A stretch of DNA of 64,000 nt from CAYLYP01 sp964387795 (lineage in GTDB: Bacteria; Bacteroidota; Bacteroidia; Bacteroidales; UBA7960), in the NCBI GenBank assembly GCA_964387795.1, contig CAYLYP010000006.1, positions 6,844 through 70,843 on the forward strand. The letters run 5' to 3'. The notes under the pieces were generated by a model that worked only from the letters and a program-made list of their open reading frames with translations, had not been told where the DNA came from and ran no database searches. Shown in pieces: positions 17,389 to 27,900 of this stretch. Numbering within the stretch: position 1 is the first letter of the stretch; every line of letters starts with the position of its first letter. The translations under genes and the position numbers were made by a program.

Positions 17389-18753
17389 ATGAAACGGATT
17401 ATTTGTATCGTGCTATGTGTTATGCTGGCAAATATTGCCGGGGCACAGGAAGAAAGCAGGCCATTATTAAGGGGTGAGTTTCTGACAGATCAACGTTTGC
17501 TGATGAATGAAGACCATAGTTGGGCATGGTCGGAAAACCGTCTTGACCTGAAGCTGGAAAAGCGCCAGGGAAAGCTAAAGTTCTACAGCAATATCTGGCT
17601 TCGTCATCTGGGCGGTGCAGGAGTTCAAACAGTATCAGGCTTGTATTCGAAGGATCAGATAAATCCCTGGAACCTTGATTTACGGGAAGCTTATGCTGAG
17701 GTTAATGGTTTCTTGGCTGAGAACCTGGACTTGAAAATAGGCCGGCAGCGTATTGCATGGGGAACAGCCGATAAGTTTAACCCAACTGATAACATTAATC
17801 CCTATGATTTTGAAGATCTTTTTGATTTTGGGAGGCATCAGGGTTCCGAAGCCATAAACCTCATAATGCATTTTGGTGAGCAATCGTCGCTTCAGGGTGT
17901 TTATGTCCCGTTTTTCCGCCCGTCGAACCTTCCGTTAGGTGTGTTTTCGGGAGTCCTGACAATGCCTATGATAATGCCGGAGGGCTTAACAGTTTCGGGT
18001 ATTGAAGATAAGCTTGATATGCCTGCATACAATTTTTCAGAAGGGGCATCAGCAGGACTAAGGTTTAAAACATTTCTAAAAGGCTTTGATTTTTCATTAA
18101 GCTATCTGTATGGGCGAGACGGCCTTCCCTTGTTAACATCTGTCACATTTGTACCAACAATGACATTACCGAATGTGAATCTTGAGACAGAATTTTGTTT
18201 TCCACGTATGCATATTATTGGGGCAGATATGGCTGGGAGCATTGGTAGTGTAGGTGTATGGGCAGAGGCCGCAGTTTTTGTGCCAGAGAAGGAAATTCAC
18301 CAACGAACCGATTTAAGCCTGATTTATCCGGCTTTACCTGTTCCAATGGTTATGGATACCATCACATTGTCAAAAGACCCCTGGTTGAAGCTTGCCATAG
18401 GTGCTGATTATACTTTTCACAACGGGGCATACTTAAATGTTCAGTATTTAAGAGGTTTTATCCATGAGCGAGGTCAGGGCAATATGAATGATTACCTGTT
18501 GCTGTCACTTGAAAAAGGATTTTTCAATGGAGAATTGGTATTTCGCCCTTTGGCAGGAAGTATTTCAGTAACAGACATGGAAGCAGTGTCAGATAATTAT
18601 GCGGTTTTTTATACACCCGAAATAATATATAAAGGCATAGATAACTTCCAGATTGGTTTTGGGGCGTATATTTTTGAGGGAAAAGGAACAGGCATATTTG
18701 CAGGCCTGAATGAGCTGGATATGCTTCAACTTAAAGCAAAATTGAATTTTTGA
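17389..18753 (+). CDS. DUF1302-like outer-membrane beta-barrel protein
   Basis: A 454-aa protein with a signal peptide (cleavage near NIAGAQ) and alternating hydrophobic strands to the C-terminal aromatic residue (ending AKLNF). The segment LREAYAEVNGF, then LKIGRQRIAWG and NPTDNINPYDFEDL, resembles the conserved block of DUF1302 proteins, which occur with RND pumps and LolA-like proteins in Proteobacteria. It is probably the outer-membrane exit or acceptor of the operon's transport system. It is the last gene of the tetR operon and is followed by a terminator. Fold and location are well supported, the cargo is unknown. Confidence 0.75.
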   Translation: MKRIICIVLCVMLANIAGAQEESRPLLRGEFLTDQRLLMNEDHSWAWSENRLDLKLEKRQGKLKFYSNIWLRHLGGAGVQTVSGLYSKDQINPWNLDLREAYAEVNGFLAENLDLKIGRQRIAWGTADKFNPTDNINPYDFEDLFDFGRHQGSEAINLIMHFGEQSSLQGVYVPFFRPSNLPLGVFSGVLTMPMIMPEGLTVSGIEDKLDMPAYNFSEGASAGLRFKTFLKGFDFSLSYLYGRDGLPLLTSVTFVPTMTLPNVNLETEFCFPRMHIIGADMAGSIGSVGVWAEAAVFVPEKEIHQRTDLSLIYPALPVPMVMDTITLSKDPWLKLAIGADYTFHNGAYLNVQYLRGFIHERGQGNMNDYLLLSLEKGFFNGELVFRPLAGSISVTDMEAVSDNYAVFYTPEIIYKGIDNFQIGFGAYIFEGKGTGIFAGLNELDMLQLKAKLNF

Positions 18754-18794
18754 TTTCTTTTTGAAGCACATAAGGCATTTTTAAGTTAAATTTG

Positions 18795-18829
18795 AAGTCC
18801 GTTATTCCATAGAAGAAACGGACTTTTTT
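18795..18829 (+). terminator. Terminator of the tetR-RND operon
   Basis: The arms AAGTCCGTT and AACGGACTT form a perfect 9-bp stem with a 13-nt loop, followed by a T run. It lies 41 bp behind the barrel gene and before the TPR gene. Confidence 0.75.
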
Positions 18830-18862
18830 ATTTACCAAATTAATCCAAGATTTAACAGAACG

Positions 18863-19900
18863 ATGGACAATAAACCTTTGCTTTTGCTAACAAAAGTTGT
18901 AGTAATAATGATATTAGCAGGAAGTTTACTCATATCCTGTAAGGATAAGAATAGTCAAACAAAACAGGAAGAAGAGAAGGATTCCCTGACAGTAAAAATT
19001 GAGCAGCTTGACTGGAAGATAAAGGAAGACAGTAAAAATGCGGAATTGTATCACCAAAGGGCTAAACTTTTATTAGAAAAAGGCCAGGTAAGCAAAGCTT
19101 TTGTTGATATAAGTGAGGCCATGGAGCTTGATAACAAAAATATTGAATACTTTATTACCTTGTCAGATATATACCGTGCGATGGGTGATTATCAAAAAGC
19201 TTCGCAGGCTGCTTCCAGGGTAACACTATCTGAGCCCAATAATGCAACTGCATTTTTAAAACTTGGAGAGATTCATTTGTTAATGCAGGATTATCAGCGG
19301 GCATTTTTGAATATCAATCATTCCATTGAGATAGAGCAAAACAATCCAAAGGCATATTTTGCGAGGGCATTGGCTTTACTTGAAATAGAAGATACAACAA
19401 ATGCTGTGATAGCTTTAAGGGTTGCAGTTGATTATGACCCTGATTTTTTTGAGGCATATTATAACCTGGCACATGTTCATGCAATAAGGCACGACCGCCT
19501 GGCAATAGATTATGCTCAGGCAGCCATTGATTTAAAGCCAGATGATTTAAGGGCAATATATTTATTGGCGATGTTTTATCAGGAGCATGGAGAGGCAGAA
19601 AAAGCAATCCCACTTTATGAGCGTATGTTGAAAATCAACCCTGAGGAAGTTTATGCAACCTATAATATTGGCTATACTTATATGGTTTACCTTGACCAAC
19701 CTGAAAAAGCAATAAGCTGGTTTGAAAAAGCAATAAGCATTAATCCGGAATATATAGAAGCCTATTATAACCTGGGTGTTGCATACGAACTTTCGGGAGA
19801 TAAAGAAAAGGCAAGGGCCCAGTTTCAATTGACCCTTGAAAAGAAGCCAAATTATGAGTTGGCAATAGATGGCCTTAACAGGTTAGACAAAAAGAAATAA
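18863..19900 (+). CDS. TPR-repeat lipoprotein
   Basis: A 345-aa protein with a lipoprotein signal ending in SLLISC, so it is likely anchored in the inner or outer membrane facing the periplasm. The mature part is a run of about eight tetratricopeptide repeats, for example AELYHQRAKLLLEKGQ, AYFARALALLEIED and AYYNLGVAYELSGDKEKA, with the usual W/L-G-Y-A-F-A-P pattern. It is a scaffold for protein-protein contacts; the partner is not known. It lies 36 bp before the S9 peptidase gene on the same strand, so the two may be cotranscribed. There is no enzyme domain. Confidence 0.85.
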   Translation: MDNKPLLLLTKVVVIMILAGSLLISCKDKNSQTKQEEEKDSLTVKIEQLDWKIKEDSKNAELYHQRAKLLLEKGQVSKAFVDISEAMELDNKNIEYFITLSDIYRAMGDYQKASQAASRVTLSEPNNATAFLKLGEIHLLMQDYQRAFLNINHSIEIEQNNPKAYFARALALLEIEDTTNAVIALRVAVDYDPDFFEAYYNLAHVHAIRHDRLAIDYAQAAIDLKPDDLRAIYLLAMFYQEHGEAEKAIPLYERMLKINPEEVYATYNIGYTYMVYLDQPEKAISWFEKAISINPEYIEAYYNLGVAYELSGDKEKARAQFQLTLEKKPNYELAIDGLNRLDKKK

Positions 19901-19936
19901 GAGCGTTTTATTTGTTCACAAAAAAACTAACAACAG

Positions 19937-21964
19937 ATGAGAAAGCAAATAGTTTTGATGATGATATTATTCTTAGGAATAATAAGTGGAATAAAAGCCC
20001 AGCAGAAACTTACACCGGAGAAACTATGGGAATTAGGCCGGGTAAGCGAAGCATGTGTTTCGCCTGATGGCAGCCAGGTTATTTTTGGGGTCACCTGGTA
20101 TGATTTAAAAGAGAACAAAGGGACAAGGGATATTTATTCAATCCCGGTTGCCGGAGGGGCAATGAAGAACTTGAGCAATACCCAGGCAAGTGAATATAAT
20201 GCAGTATGGCGCCCTGATGGGAAAAAGATAGCATATTTAGGTTACCAGTCGGGCTCAACCCAGATTTGGGAGATGAACCCTGATGGCACAGATCACAAGC
20301 AGGTGTCAGATGTCCCAGGGGATATCAATGGCTTTCAGTATTCCCCTGATATGAAGCATATCATGTTTATCATGGATGTAAAACTTGATAATACTGTGCA
20401 GGACGTATATCCTGATTTGCCAAAAGCTGATGCACGTATCATTGATGACCTGATGTACAGACATTGGGACAATTGGCACGATTATCAGTATAGCCATGTT
20501 TTTGTAGCCCCTTATGAGAATGGCAAGATGGGTGCGCATAAAGACATTATGGAAGGGGAAAGATGGGATAGTCCTATTGCACCTGGTGGCGGGATGGAAG
20601 AACTGGCATGGGCATCTGATGGAAAAAGGATTGCCTACAGTGCAAAAAAACTGGTAGGTAAGGACTGGGCTGTAAGCACCGATTCAGATATTTATTTATA
20701 TGACCTTGAGAGTGGTGTTACCAAAAACCTTACAGAAGGGATGCCTGGCTATGACAAATGCCCTGTATTCTCTCCTGATGGCAGGTATATGGCATGGCAA
20801 AGCATGAAATCACGGGCTTTTGAATCCGATAAGGAAAGGATTATGGTGATGGATATGCTTATTGGTTCTAAGGAAGACTATACCATAAATTTTGACCAGA
20901 GCTCATCAAATTTTGTATGGTCAAAGGATGGTAGTAAACTATATTTTATATCAGGGACCCAGGCTACCTATCAAATATATAGTTTAGAGATGAAAAGCAG
21001 GAAGATTAACCAGATTACCAATGGCGATTATGATTATAGTTCGTTGATGCTTGCAGGTAATTCGTTGGTTGGCACACGTATGTCGATGTCATATCCTGTT
21101 GAGATTTATCGTATTGATGAAAAGAAAGGTACTCAGACCCAGATTAGCTTTGTAAACAAGGATATCTGGGAACCATTGAATTTATCGAAGGTAGAGAAGC
21201 GTTGGGTGAAAACAACAGATAACAAGGATATGTTGGTATGGGTAATATTACCACCAAATTTTGATCCCAACAAGAAATATCCTGCAATATTGTTTTGTCA
21301 GGGAGGCCCTCAGAGTGCAGTGAGCCAGTCTTTTTCCTACAGATGGAATTTCCAGATGATGGGAGCCAACGATTATATTATTGTAGCCCCCAATCGCAGG
21401 GGCTTGCCCACTTTTGGTCAGGAGTGGAATGACCAGATCAGCCTTGATTATGGTGGTCAAAACATGAAGGATTACTTAAGTGCCATTGATGCCATCTCCC
21501 AGGAACCTTATGTTGATAAAAGCCGCCTTGGAGCTGTTGGAGCCAGTTATGGGGGTTTTTCTGTTTACTGGCTGGCAGGCAACCATCAAGGACGATTTAA
21601 AGCTTTTATAGCCCATTGCGGGATGTTTAATTTTGAAAGCTGGTATGGAGCTACCGAGGAGATGTTTTTTGCCAACCATGATTTGGGTGGTGCTTATTGG
21701 GACAAGCCTATGCCACATTCTTATAATTTTTCACCTCATAATTTTGTAGGGAATTGGGATACACCTATGCTTGTGATACATGGAGGACGTGACTTCCGTA
21801 TCCCTTATACAGAAGGGATGCAGGCATTTAATGCTGCACAACTGCAAGGTATTCCAAGCCGCTTTTTGTTTTTCCCCAATGAAACCCATTTTGTGCTTAA
21901 ACCCCAGAACAGTGTCCTATGGCAAAGGGAGTTCTTCCGTTGGCTTGATAAGTGGCTAAAATAG
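19937..21964 (+). CDS. S9 family serine peptidase, DPP5-like
   Basis: A 675-aa exported prolyl-oligopeptidase-family enzyme with a signal peptide ending near GIKAQ. A seven-bladed beta-propeller with PDGK/SPDG repeats (about 25-420) is followed by an alpha/beta hydrolase domain. The catalytic triad is S537 in GASYGG, D619 in GGRDF and H651 in NETHF. The spacings nearly equal those of Porphyromonas DPP5 (S542, D627, H659), which removes dipeptides from peptides with hydrophobic residues at P1. It is therefore probably a periplasmic dipeptidyl peptidase used in peptide feeding. The D,D-carboxypeptidase gene starts 7 bp later on the same strand. Confidence 0.92.
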   Translation: MRKQIVLMMILFLGIISGIKAQQKLTPEKLWELGRVSEACVSPDGSQVIFGVTWYDLKENKGTRDIYSIPVAGGAMKNLSNTQASEYNAVWRPDGKKIAYLGYQSGSTQIWEMNPDGTDHKQVSDVPGDINGFQYSPDMKHIMFIMDVKLDNTVQDVYPDLPKADARIIDDLMYRHWDNWHDYQYSHVFVAPYENGKMGAHKDIMEGERWDSPIAPGGGMEELAWASDGKRIAYSAKKLVGKDWAVSTDSDIYLYDLESGVTKNLTEGMPGYDKCPVFSPDGRYMAWQSMKSRAFESDKERIMVMDMLIGSKEDYTINFDQSSSNFVWSKDGSKLYFISGTQATYQIYSLEMKSRKINQITNGDYDYSSLMLAGNSLVGTRMSMSYPVEIYRIDEKKGTQTQISFVNKDIWEPLNLSKVEKRWVKTTDNKDMLVWVILPPNFDPNKKYPAILFCQGGPQSAVSQSFSYRWNFQMMGANDYIIVAPNRRGLPTFGQEWNDQISLDYGGQNMKDYLSAIDAISQEPYVDKSRLGAVGASYGGFSVYWLAGNHQGRFKAFIAHCGMFNFESWYGATEEMFFANHDLGGAYWDKPMPHSYNFSPHNFVGNWDTPMLVIHGGRDFRIPYTEGMQAFNAAQLQGIPSRFLFFPNETHFVLKPQNSVLWQREFFRWLDKWLK

Positions 21965-21971
21965 GAAATAT

Positions 21972-22835
21972 ATGGCTATGGTTCGTACAAAACAAATCAT
22001 CATGATAGTGGTCAGCATTTTATTGCTGGCCACATTCTTTTTAAGCAGGGCAATCAGGCTTTCAAGGACGCCTATGAAGCCAGCCTTTAACAAAGAAATG
22101 ACATCCGGTCCTTTGGCTTCAGAAGCAAAAATGCAGACTGAACAGGTGCATACTGATAGCCTTACAAATGACTTTTCAATAGAAGAGTTAATGGGGAAAG
22201 TATCAGTGAGGGGGAATGCTGATTTTAAGGCCATTGAAGGTGAATTAAGTACCAAGACGGGATTATTTCTTAGGGCTGAGGCATTAACAGCTTTTGAAAA
22301 GATGTCAAAGGCAGCGGCAAAGGAGGGGATAAGCTTAAAAATCATTTCTGCTTACCGGAGTTTTGACCAGCAAAAGGTAATTTGGGAAAATAAGTGGTCT
22401 GGGAGACAAAAGCTTTCAGGGGGGATTAATGCTTCATCTATAACAGACCCGGTGAAAAGGGCAACAGAGATTTTAAAGTATAGCTCAATGCCTGGGACTT
22501 CAAGACATCATTGGGGCACTGACATTGATATCAATAGCCTCTCGCCCGCATATTTCAAATCAGGACGGGGATTAAAAGAGTATCAATGGTTGAAAGTTCA
22601 TGGGGTTGAATATGGGTTTTGCCAGCCTTATACAAAAAAAGGGGAAGAACGATTATCGGGCTATGAAGAAGAGCAGTGGCACTGGTCTTATTGTCCGCTA
22701 TCCTCAAAGATGCTCAGAGAGTATAACCAAAAGATAAAAGAAGAGATGCTTCAGGGCTTTTTAGGAAGCGAAACAGCCAGGGAGGTTCAAATAATCAGGT
22801 ATTATGTAAACGGGATTCATAAAGATTGTCAATAA
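21972..22835 (+). CDS. M15B D-alanyl-D-alanine carboxypeptidase (VanY-like)
   Basis: A 287-aa protein with one N-terminal membrane helix (VVSILLLATFFLS) and a periplasmic M15 domain. Signatures are ISAYRSFDQQKVIWENKW, the zinc motif SRHHWGTDID (about residues 177-186) with its His and Asp ligands, and EEQWHWSYC (about 234-242), which supplies the catalytic Glu and third His ligand. It trims the terminal D-Ala from peptidoglycan stem peptides. The gene is closely behind the S9 peptidase gene and is the last of this group; a MITE copy begins 34 bp after its stop. Confidence 0.88.
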   Translation: MAMVRTKQIIMIVVSILLLATFFLSRAIRLSRTPMKPAFNKEMTSGPLASEAKMQTEQVHTDSLTNDFSIEELMGKVSVRGNADFKAIEGELSTKTGLFLRAEALTAFEKMSKAAAKEGISLKIISAYRSFDQQKVIWENKWSGRQKLSGGINASSITDPVKRATEILKYSSMPGTSRHHWGTDIDINSLSPAYFKSGRGLKEYQWLKVHGVEYGFCQPYTKKGEERLSGYEEEQWHWSYCPLSSKMLREYNQKIKEEMLQGFLGSETAREVQIIRYYVNGIHKDCQ

Positions 22836-22869
22836 TCACTTTACAATAAACTATTATTTTAGATTACCT

Positions 22870-23096
22870 GGGGTCTGCTGAAAAACACTTAACAAGCAGG
22901 ATGCATATCATTTACAATGTCATTTTATCATAATGAGTGCATGGATTTATTTCCTTTGGTGCTAATATGTTTGCATCTTGTTTGCGTTAGTCTTTAAGGC
23001 ATCATCTGTTTCGTTGCCATCGGCTCATAGTATTATTATACAATTTCGCCTTGTCGCCTCACATCTGATGCCTTAAAGACTTTTTCAGCAGGCCCA
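22870..23096. mobile_element. MITE-like element, copy 2 (227 bp), TSD ACCT
   Basis: The ends GGGTCTGCTGAAAAA and TTTTTCAGCAGGCCC differ at one position. The 4-bp repeat ACCT flanks the element at 22866-22869 and 23097-23100. Internally AGTCTTTAAGGCATCA (22989-23004) pairs perfectly with TGATGCCTTAAAGACT, giving a hairpin of roughly 95 nt. No reading frame of note. It lies between the D,D-carboxypeptidase gene and the tpiA promoter. Confidence 0.75.
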
Positions 23097-23163
23097 ACCT
23101 CAAGAAATTATTGTGTTTCAGGAGATATTTCAAAGTCTTTTTGGATAAAGGGCTGAAAGCCTG

Positions 23164-23193
23164 TTGAAGTCAAAGAAAAAAATGGTATTTTTG
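23164..23193 (+). promoter_or_regulatory. Promoter of tpiA-prmA
   Basis: TTG at 23164-23166 and TATTTTTG at 23186-23193 are separated by exactly 19 nt, a close match to the Bacteroidota consensus. It lies 75 bp upstream of the tpiA ATG and just outside MITE copy 2, so the element has not removed it. Confidence 0.6.
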
Positions 23194-23267
23194 TTATTGG
23201 TTGTAAAGTGGGAGGGGGCAGAAACTGAAATTCTTCCACAAATGGTAATATTAAAAAACAATTTCGT

Positions 23268-24050
23268 ATGATAAGAAAAAAGATAGTTGCAGGAAACTGG
23301 AAAATGAATAAGACATTGACAGAAGGCGTTGAATTGGCCCGCGCTGTTGCAGATGGATATGAGCTAATGAAAGAAGGCCGTGAATGGATGCCTGAAGTAA
23401 TTATGGCCCCCCCATTTATAAGTCTTCCAGGGATTAATGAAATAGTGAGCCAGGTTCCGGGGATCTATTGCGCAGCACAGAATTGCCACCAGGAAGAAAA
23501 AGGAGCATTCACCGGTGAAGTAAGTGCTGCCATGATTGCATCAATAGGAGTGAAGTATGTGATACTTGGTCATTCAGAGCGGAGGACATATTTTGGTGAA
23601 AGCAATGCCTTGCTTGCCAGGAAGACAGATGCAGTGTTGAAACAAGGCTTATTGCCGATATTCTGTATAGGCGAAGTATTGGCAGAGAGGGAAAAAGGCA
23701 TTCACTTCAATATCATAAAGCAACAGATTGAAGAAGGCTTATTTCATTTAGATGAAAGTGTAATAAAAAAGATCATTATTGCTTATGAGCCTGTATGGGC
23801 AATAGGTACGGGATTAACAGCCTCTCCGGCACAGGCACAGGAGATGCATGCATTTATAAGAAGTGAAATTGCCCGGAAGTATGGTACAGAAATAGCCCAG
23901 TATATGGTGATTTTATATGGGGGCAGTTGTAATGCACGCAATGCATCGGAGTTGTTTGCCTGTGAAGATGTTGACGGAGGCCTTATTGGGGGGGCATCAT
24001 TGGTTCCCAACGATTTTCTTACAATAATTGATTCATTTCAAAGCATGTAA
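23268..24050 (+). CDS. tpiA: Triosephosphate isomerase
   Basis: A 260-aa TIM-barrel enzyme that interconverts dihydroxyacetone phosphate and glyceraldehyde 3-phosphate in glycolysis and gluconeogenesis. It shows the substrate-binding GNWKMN, the electrophile H102 in LGHSERR, the catalytic base E174 in AYEPVWAIGTG (with the mobile loop) and the phosphate-binding LIGGASL. Length is normal. The last base of its TAA is the first base of the prmA ATG, so the two are translationally coupled. It has a well-formed promoter upstream. Confidence 0.97.
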   Translation: MIRKKIVAGNWKMNKTLTEGVELARAVADGYELMKEGREWMPEVIMAPPFISLPGINEIVSQVPGIYCAAQNCHQEEKGAFTGEVSAAMIASIGVKYVILGHSERRTYFGESNALLARKTDAVLKQGLLPIFCIGEVLAEREKGIHFNIIKQQIEEGLFHLDESVIKKIIIAYEPVWAIGTGLTASPAQAQEMHAFIRSEIARKYGTEIAQYMVILYGGSCNARNASELFACEDVDGGLIGGASLVPNDFLTIIDSFQSM

Positions 24051-24892
24051 TGATGGATTATTATAAAGTGACTTATGTTGTTGAGCCGCGTGAACCTTTT
24101 TCAGAACTTCTCATGGATGCTTTGGGAGAGATAGGCTTTGAAAGTTTTGAGGATACAGATAAAGGTTTTATAGGGTATGTCCCTGAGCAATTTTTTGATG
24201 AAGAATTGTTAAGGAATATCGAATTGCCATTGGCAGAGGAATACACCCCAAAAATGAGTTATCAATGTGAGAAGGTAAAGCAGGAAAACTGGAATGCCCA
24301 ATGGGAGTCAAATTTCCAGCCGGTATTGGTAGGAGACGATTGTTATGTTAGGGCTCCCTTCCATGAGCCAATCGAAGGCATCCGGTATGAGATTGTCATT
24401 ATGCCTAAAATGTCATTTGGAACGGGTCATCATGAAACTACCTATATGATGTTGGAATATGGCCTGGAAGTGCCAGTTCAAGGCCTACGCATTCTTGATA
24501 TGGGATGTGGGACAGCAGTGCTGGCTATTTTAGCTGCAATGAGAGGTGCAGCACATCTTACTGCAATAGACATTGATGAATGGGCTTATGAAAACAGCCT
24601 TGAAAATGTGAAAAGCAACAACTGTCCTTTTATTAATGTTTATCAGGGCGATGCATCATTATTGGGTGATGAAGTGTTTGATGTAATATTTGCAAATATA
24701 AACAGGAACATCCTGCTTGCCGATATTCATGCCTATTCAAAAGTATGTGCCAAGGGAGGGATACTCCTTATGAGCGGTTTCTACACAGAAGACCTTCCGA
24801 TAATAGAGTCTTGTGCAAAAGAGCATGGATTTGAGAAATGCTCACATAAAAGCAGGAACAACTGGGTTGCGGCTTCGTTTAAGAAGCAGTAG
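24050..24892 (+). CDS. prmA: Ribosomal protein L11 methyltransferase
   Basis: A 280-aa SAM-dependent methyltransferase that methylates lysines and the N-terminus of ribosomal protein L11. The N-terminal substrate-recognition part contains VKQENWNAQWESNFQPV. The catalytic domain begins with MSFGTGHHETTYMML, typical of PrmA, followed by SAM motif I ILDMGCGTAVLAI and VIFANINRNILL (the NxN-type motif IV). Translation starts on ATG overlapping the tpiA stop; a second ATG follows directly. Loss of PrmA is usually harmless, so it is a fine-tuning enzyme. Confidence 0.92.
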   Translation: MMDYYKVTYVVEPREPFSELLMDALGEIGFESFEDTDKGFIGYVPEQFFDEELLRNIELPLAEEYTPKMSYQCEKVKQENWNAQWESNFQPVLVGDDCYVRAPFHEPIEGIRYEIVIMPKMSFGTGHHETTYMMLEYGLEVPVQGLRILDMGCGTAVLAILAAMRGAAHLTAIDIDEWAYENSLENVKSNNCPFINVYQGDASLLGDEVFDVIFANINRNILLADIHAYSKVCAKGGILLMSGFYTEDLPIIESCAKEHGFEKCSHKSRNNWVAASFKKQ

Positions 24893-24956
24893 GTGTATTT
24901 GAGATTGATTGTGTTCCGTTGAGAAGAAAGTGTTTTATCATTAAATGTTTATAAAA

Positions 24957-27900
24957 ATGAAACGATATCCCTTTCTATTCATAATTGTAATAAGCCTGTT
25001 TGGAATAAAAATTCAGGCACAGCAGGCGGTGAGTAGTTTTACTCCAGAGCCACAAGCATTCGCAATAGAGTTGGGACAGGTGTTTCAGACCGTTGAGGGC
25101 GCTGATAAGAAACTTGCAGAAGCATTTTATCAGGAGTTTTTAGTCTTTTGGGGTCAGGGAGGGCTTAATGAGTTGCAACAGCAACAGATTTATTCAGTGA
25201 TGAATAATTTTTTAAAGTTAAGGCTTCAGCCCTGGCCTGATTATGCCCTTTATCTTGATGCATTAATGAAGTTTAGTAATACCCCTGACTATCAAAAAAA
25301 CTTTGATGCCTGGCATAATTGCATCATTCCCCTTATGGACATCAGGTATCAAAAACAATTGATTGCTTTTTTAGAAAGGAGCAAATTGCTCTTTACACAG
25401 GGGATTTTATACGAGTCAACATCGGTTAAATGGACAGTAAACAGCCCTGCTTTTTTGATGGAATGTGTAGATGGCAAAAACTATATTGATTTTAAAAAAG
25501 TAACACTAACCGGATATAGTCAGGGTGACAGTACAAGGATTGAAAAAACGTCAGGAAGGTATTCTGTTTCAGATAATAAATGGGAAGGAGAGAAAGGGCT
25601 GTTTACATGGGAGCGGACCCAACTGGCAAAGGACAAGGTGTATGCTGAATTATCGGACTATAAAATAGATCTTAAGGGGGCGCAGTTTAAGGCTGATTCA
25701 GTATTGTTTTACAATAAGAATTTTTTTAATTATCCCATTATTGGGGTTTTGACAGAAAAAGTTCTTGCTGAGGTTAAAGCTGAAACAGCTACTTTTCCAA
25801 GGTTTGACTCCTATCTTCAGTATCATGAGATATTAGGATTATTTCCGGATATTGATTATAATGGTGGTTTTTCGATGCAAGGCTCCAGGGTAATAGGTTC
25901 GGGAACCTCCAAACAGGAAGCGTATTTGAATGTATGGCGGCATGATTCGTTGCTCATGCGCATTTCCTCCCGTGTTTTCAGCATCAGGGAAGATCGCCTG
26001 GTATCAGAAAAAGCTTCTGTAACAATATATTATTCAGGTGATAGCATATACCATCCGGGTTTAAATGTAAGGTATCTTCATAATGGCAGGGAATTTTCCT
26101 TTATCAGGGATGTAATCAATAGCAATCAGCCACCCTTTTATAATACTTTTCATAAAGTAGATATGTATTGTGAGGGGATATTCTGGAAGATGGATGAGCA
26201 GAAGATGGAATTAAAGCAAACAATGGGTTTGTCAAAAGAAGGGGAAGCATTTTTTGAATCAAGGGATTATTTTTCAGAGTTAAGGTACCACAGGCTTCAG
26301 GGCGCAGATGAAGTTCATCCTTTAATACGGATCAGGGATTACTCGAATAGGATATATTCAAGGGAGTTTACAGTAGAAGAACTGGCAAGGGGCATCAAAA
26401 TGTCGCCCCCGCAGGTGAAAAGTCTTGTAGGTCAATTGACACAGTATGGATTTTTATCCTATAACTCAGAAACAGAACTCATCACCCTTCACGATCGTTT
26501 ATTTGATAACATTCAGGCCAAGGCAGGGCGAAAAGATTATGATATTATCAGGATACGTTCAGTAGCTCCGGTGAATGCTTATATAAACCTTTCAAGTTTT
26601 GACCTTGAACTAAAAGGAGTAGAGAAAATCCCTTTGAGTGAAGCCCGAAATGTTGTAATCTATCCTTATCAGCAACAATTGATGATGACAAAGAACAGGG
26701 ACATGTACTTTCATGGGAAAATAGAATCCGGTTTGTTCGATTTTTATGGGAAAGAGTTTTTCTTTGAATATAATCCTTTTAAAATCAACCTTATAAATAC
26801 AGATTCAATGACCTTTTATGTCGAGAGCCGCGAACGAAATGAAAGGGGCGAATATCCACTTGTAAAGGTTCGAACTGTGCTTGAAGCTATTAACGGTGAC
26901 CTGTTGGTTGATAATCCCCGCAATAAATCGGGGAACCTGCCTTATCCAAGGTATCCGATATTTAATTCAAACAATGAGTCTTTTGTTTATTATGACAAAG
27001 AGTATGTTCAAAGTGGAAGTTACAACAGGGAGAACTTTTACTTTAAGCTGATACCTTTTACCATTGACAGCCTTGATAATGCAACCACAGATAATATCAG
27101 GTTTAATGGGGTGTTTATCTCTACAGGGGTATTCCCCGACTTTTATGATTATCTGACAGTGCAGCATGATTATTCATTAGGGTTTAACTCACATACCCCA
27201 CCTGAAGGATATCCTGTTTATGGTGAAAAGGGGCAGTATTATGGTCCTATCGACATGAGCTTTGATGGATTGGTCACCAATGGAAAGCTTGAATTCCTGA
27301 ACGCTACCTTTAATGCAGAACACATGATAATGTTTTTAGATTCAGCCAGGGCAATAACAAAGGACTTTACCCTTGAACCAAAAACTACCGGTGTTGAGTA
27401 TCCGGGTGTTAAAGGCGAAAGCTTATCCGTTTTATGGTTGCCCCATCAGGATGAGATGTATTTCTCAAACACAAATAAGGAAAAGCCAATACAGTTGTTT
27501 GACGGCTTGGCAACCTTTAACGGGGAAATGAAGCTCACGCCGGAAGATTTGGGCGGAAAGGGCAAAGTGGGCTTTTATAATTCAGAACTGACTTCAGAAG
27601 ATTATACCTTTAAGAACAAGGAGCTTTTTGCTGATAAGTCAAACCTTAAGATTTTCACCCCTGACGGGAAAAATACATCTTTTGAGTTTAAGGATTATTC
27701 AACGTATGCTGATTTTGAAAATGCAAGGGCTGAGTTTAAATCCAACAGCCATAAATCGACAATGGATTTTCCAATCAACAGATATTCAGCTTATGTGAGC
27801 AAAATGGAGTGGGATTTAAAATCCGGTATGCTTAGTTTGTTAAATGAAGACTATCCTGATTTGGACAAGGTGAATAACATGAGCATAAATGAATTGGCCA

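Noticed and set aside
14257..18753. Classical tripartite multidrug efflux system
   Set aside because: There is no membrane-fusion protein or TolC-like gene, and the pump is of the MMPL type and not AcrB-like (757 aa against about 1,040).
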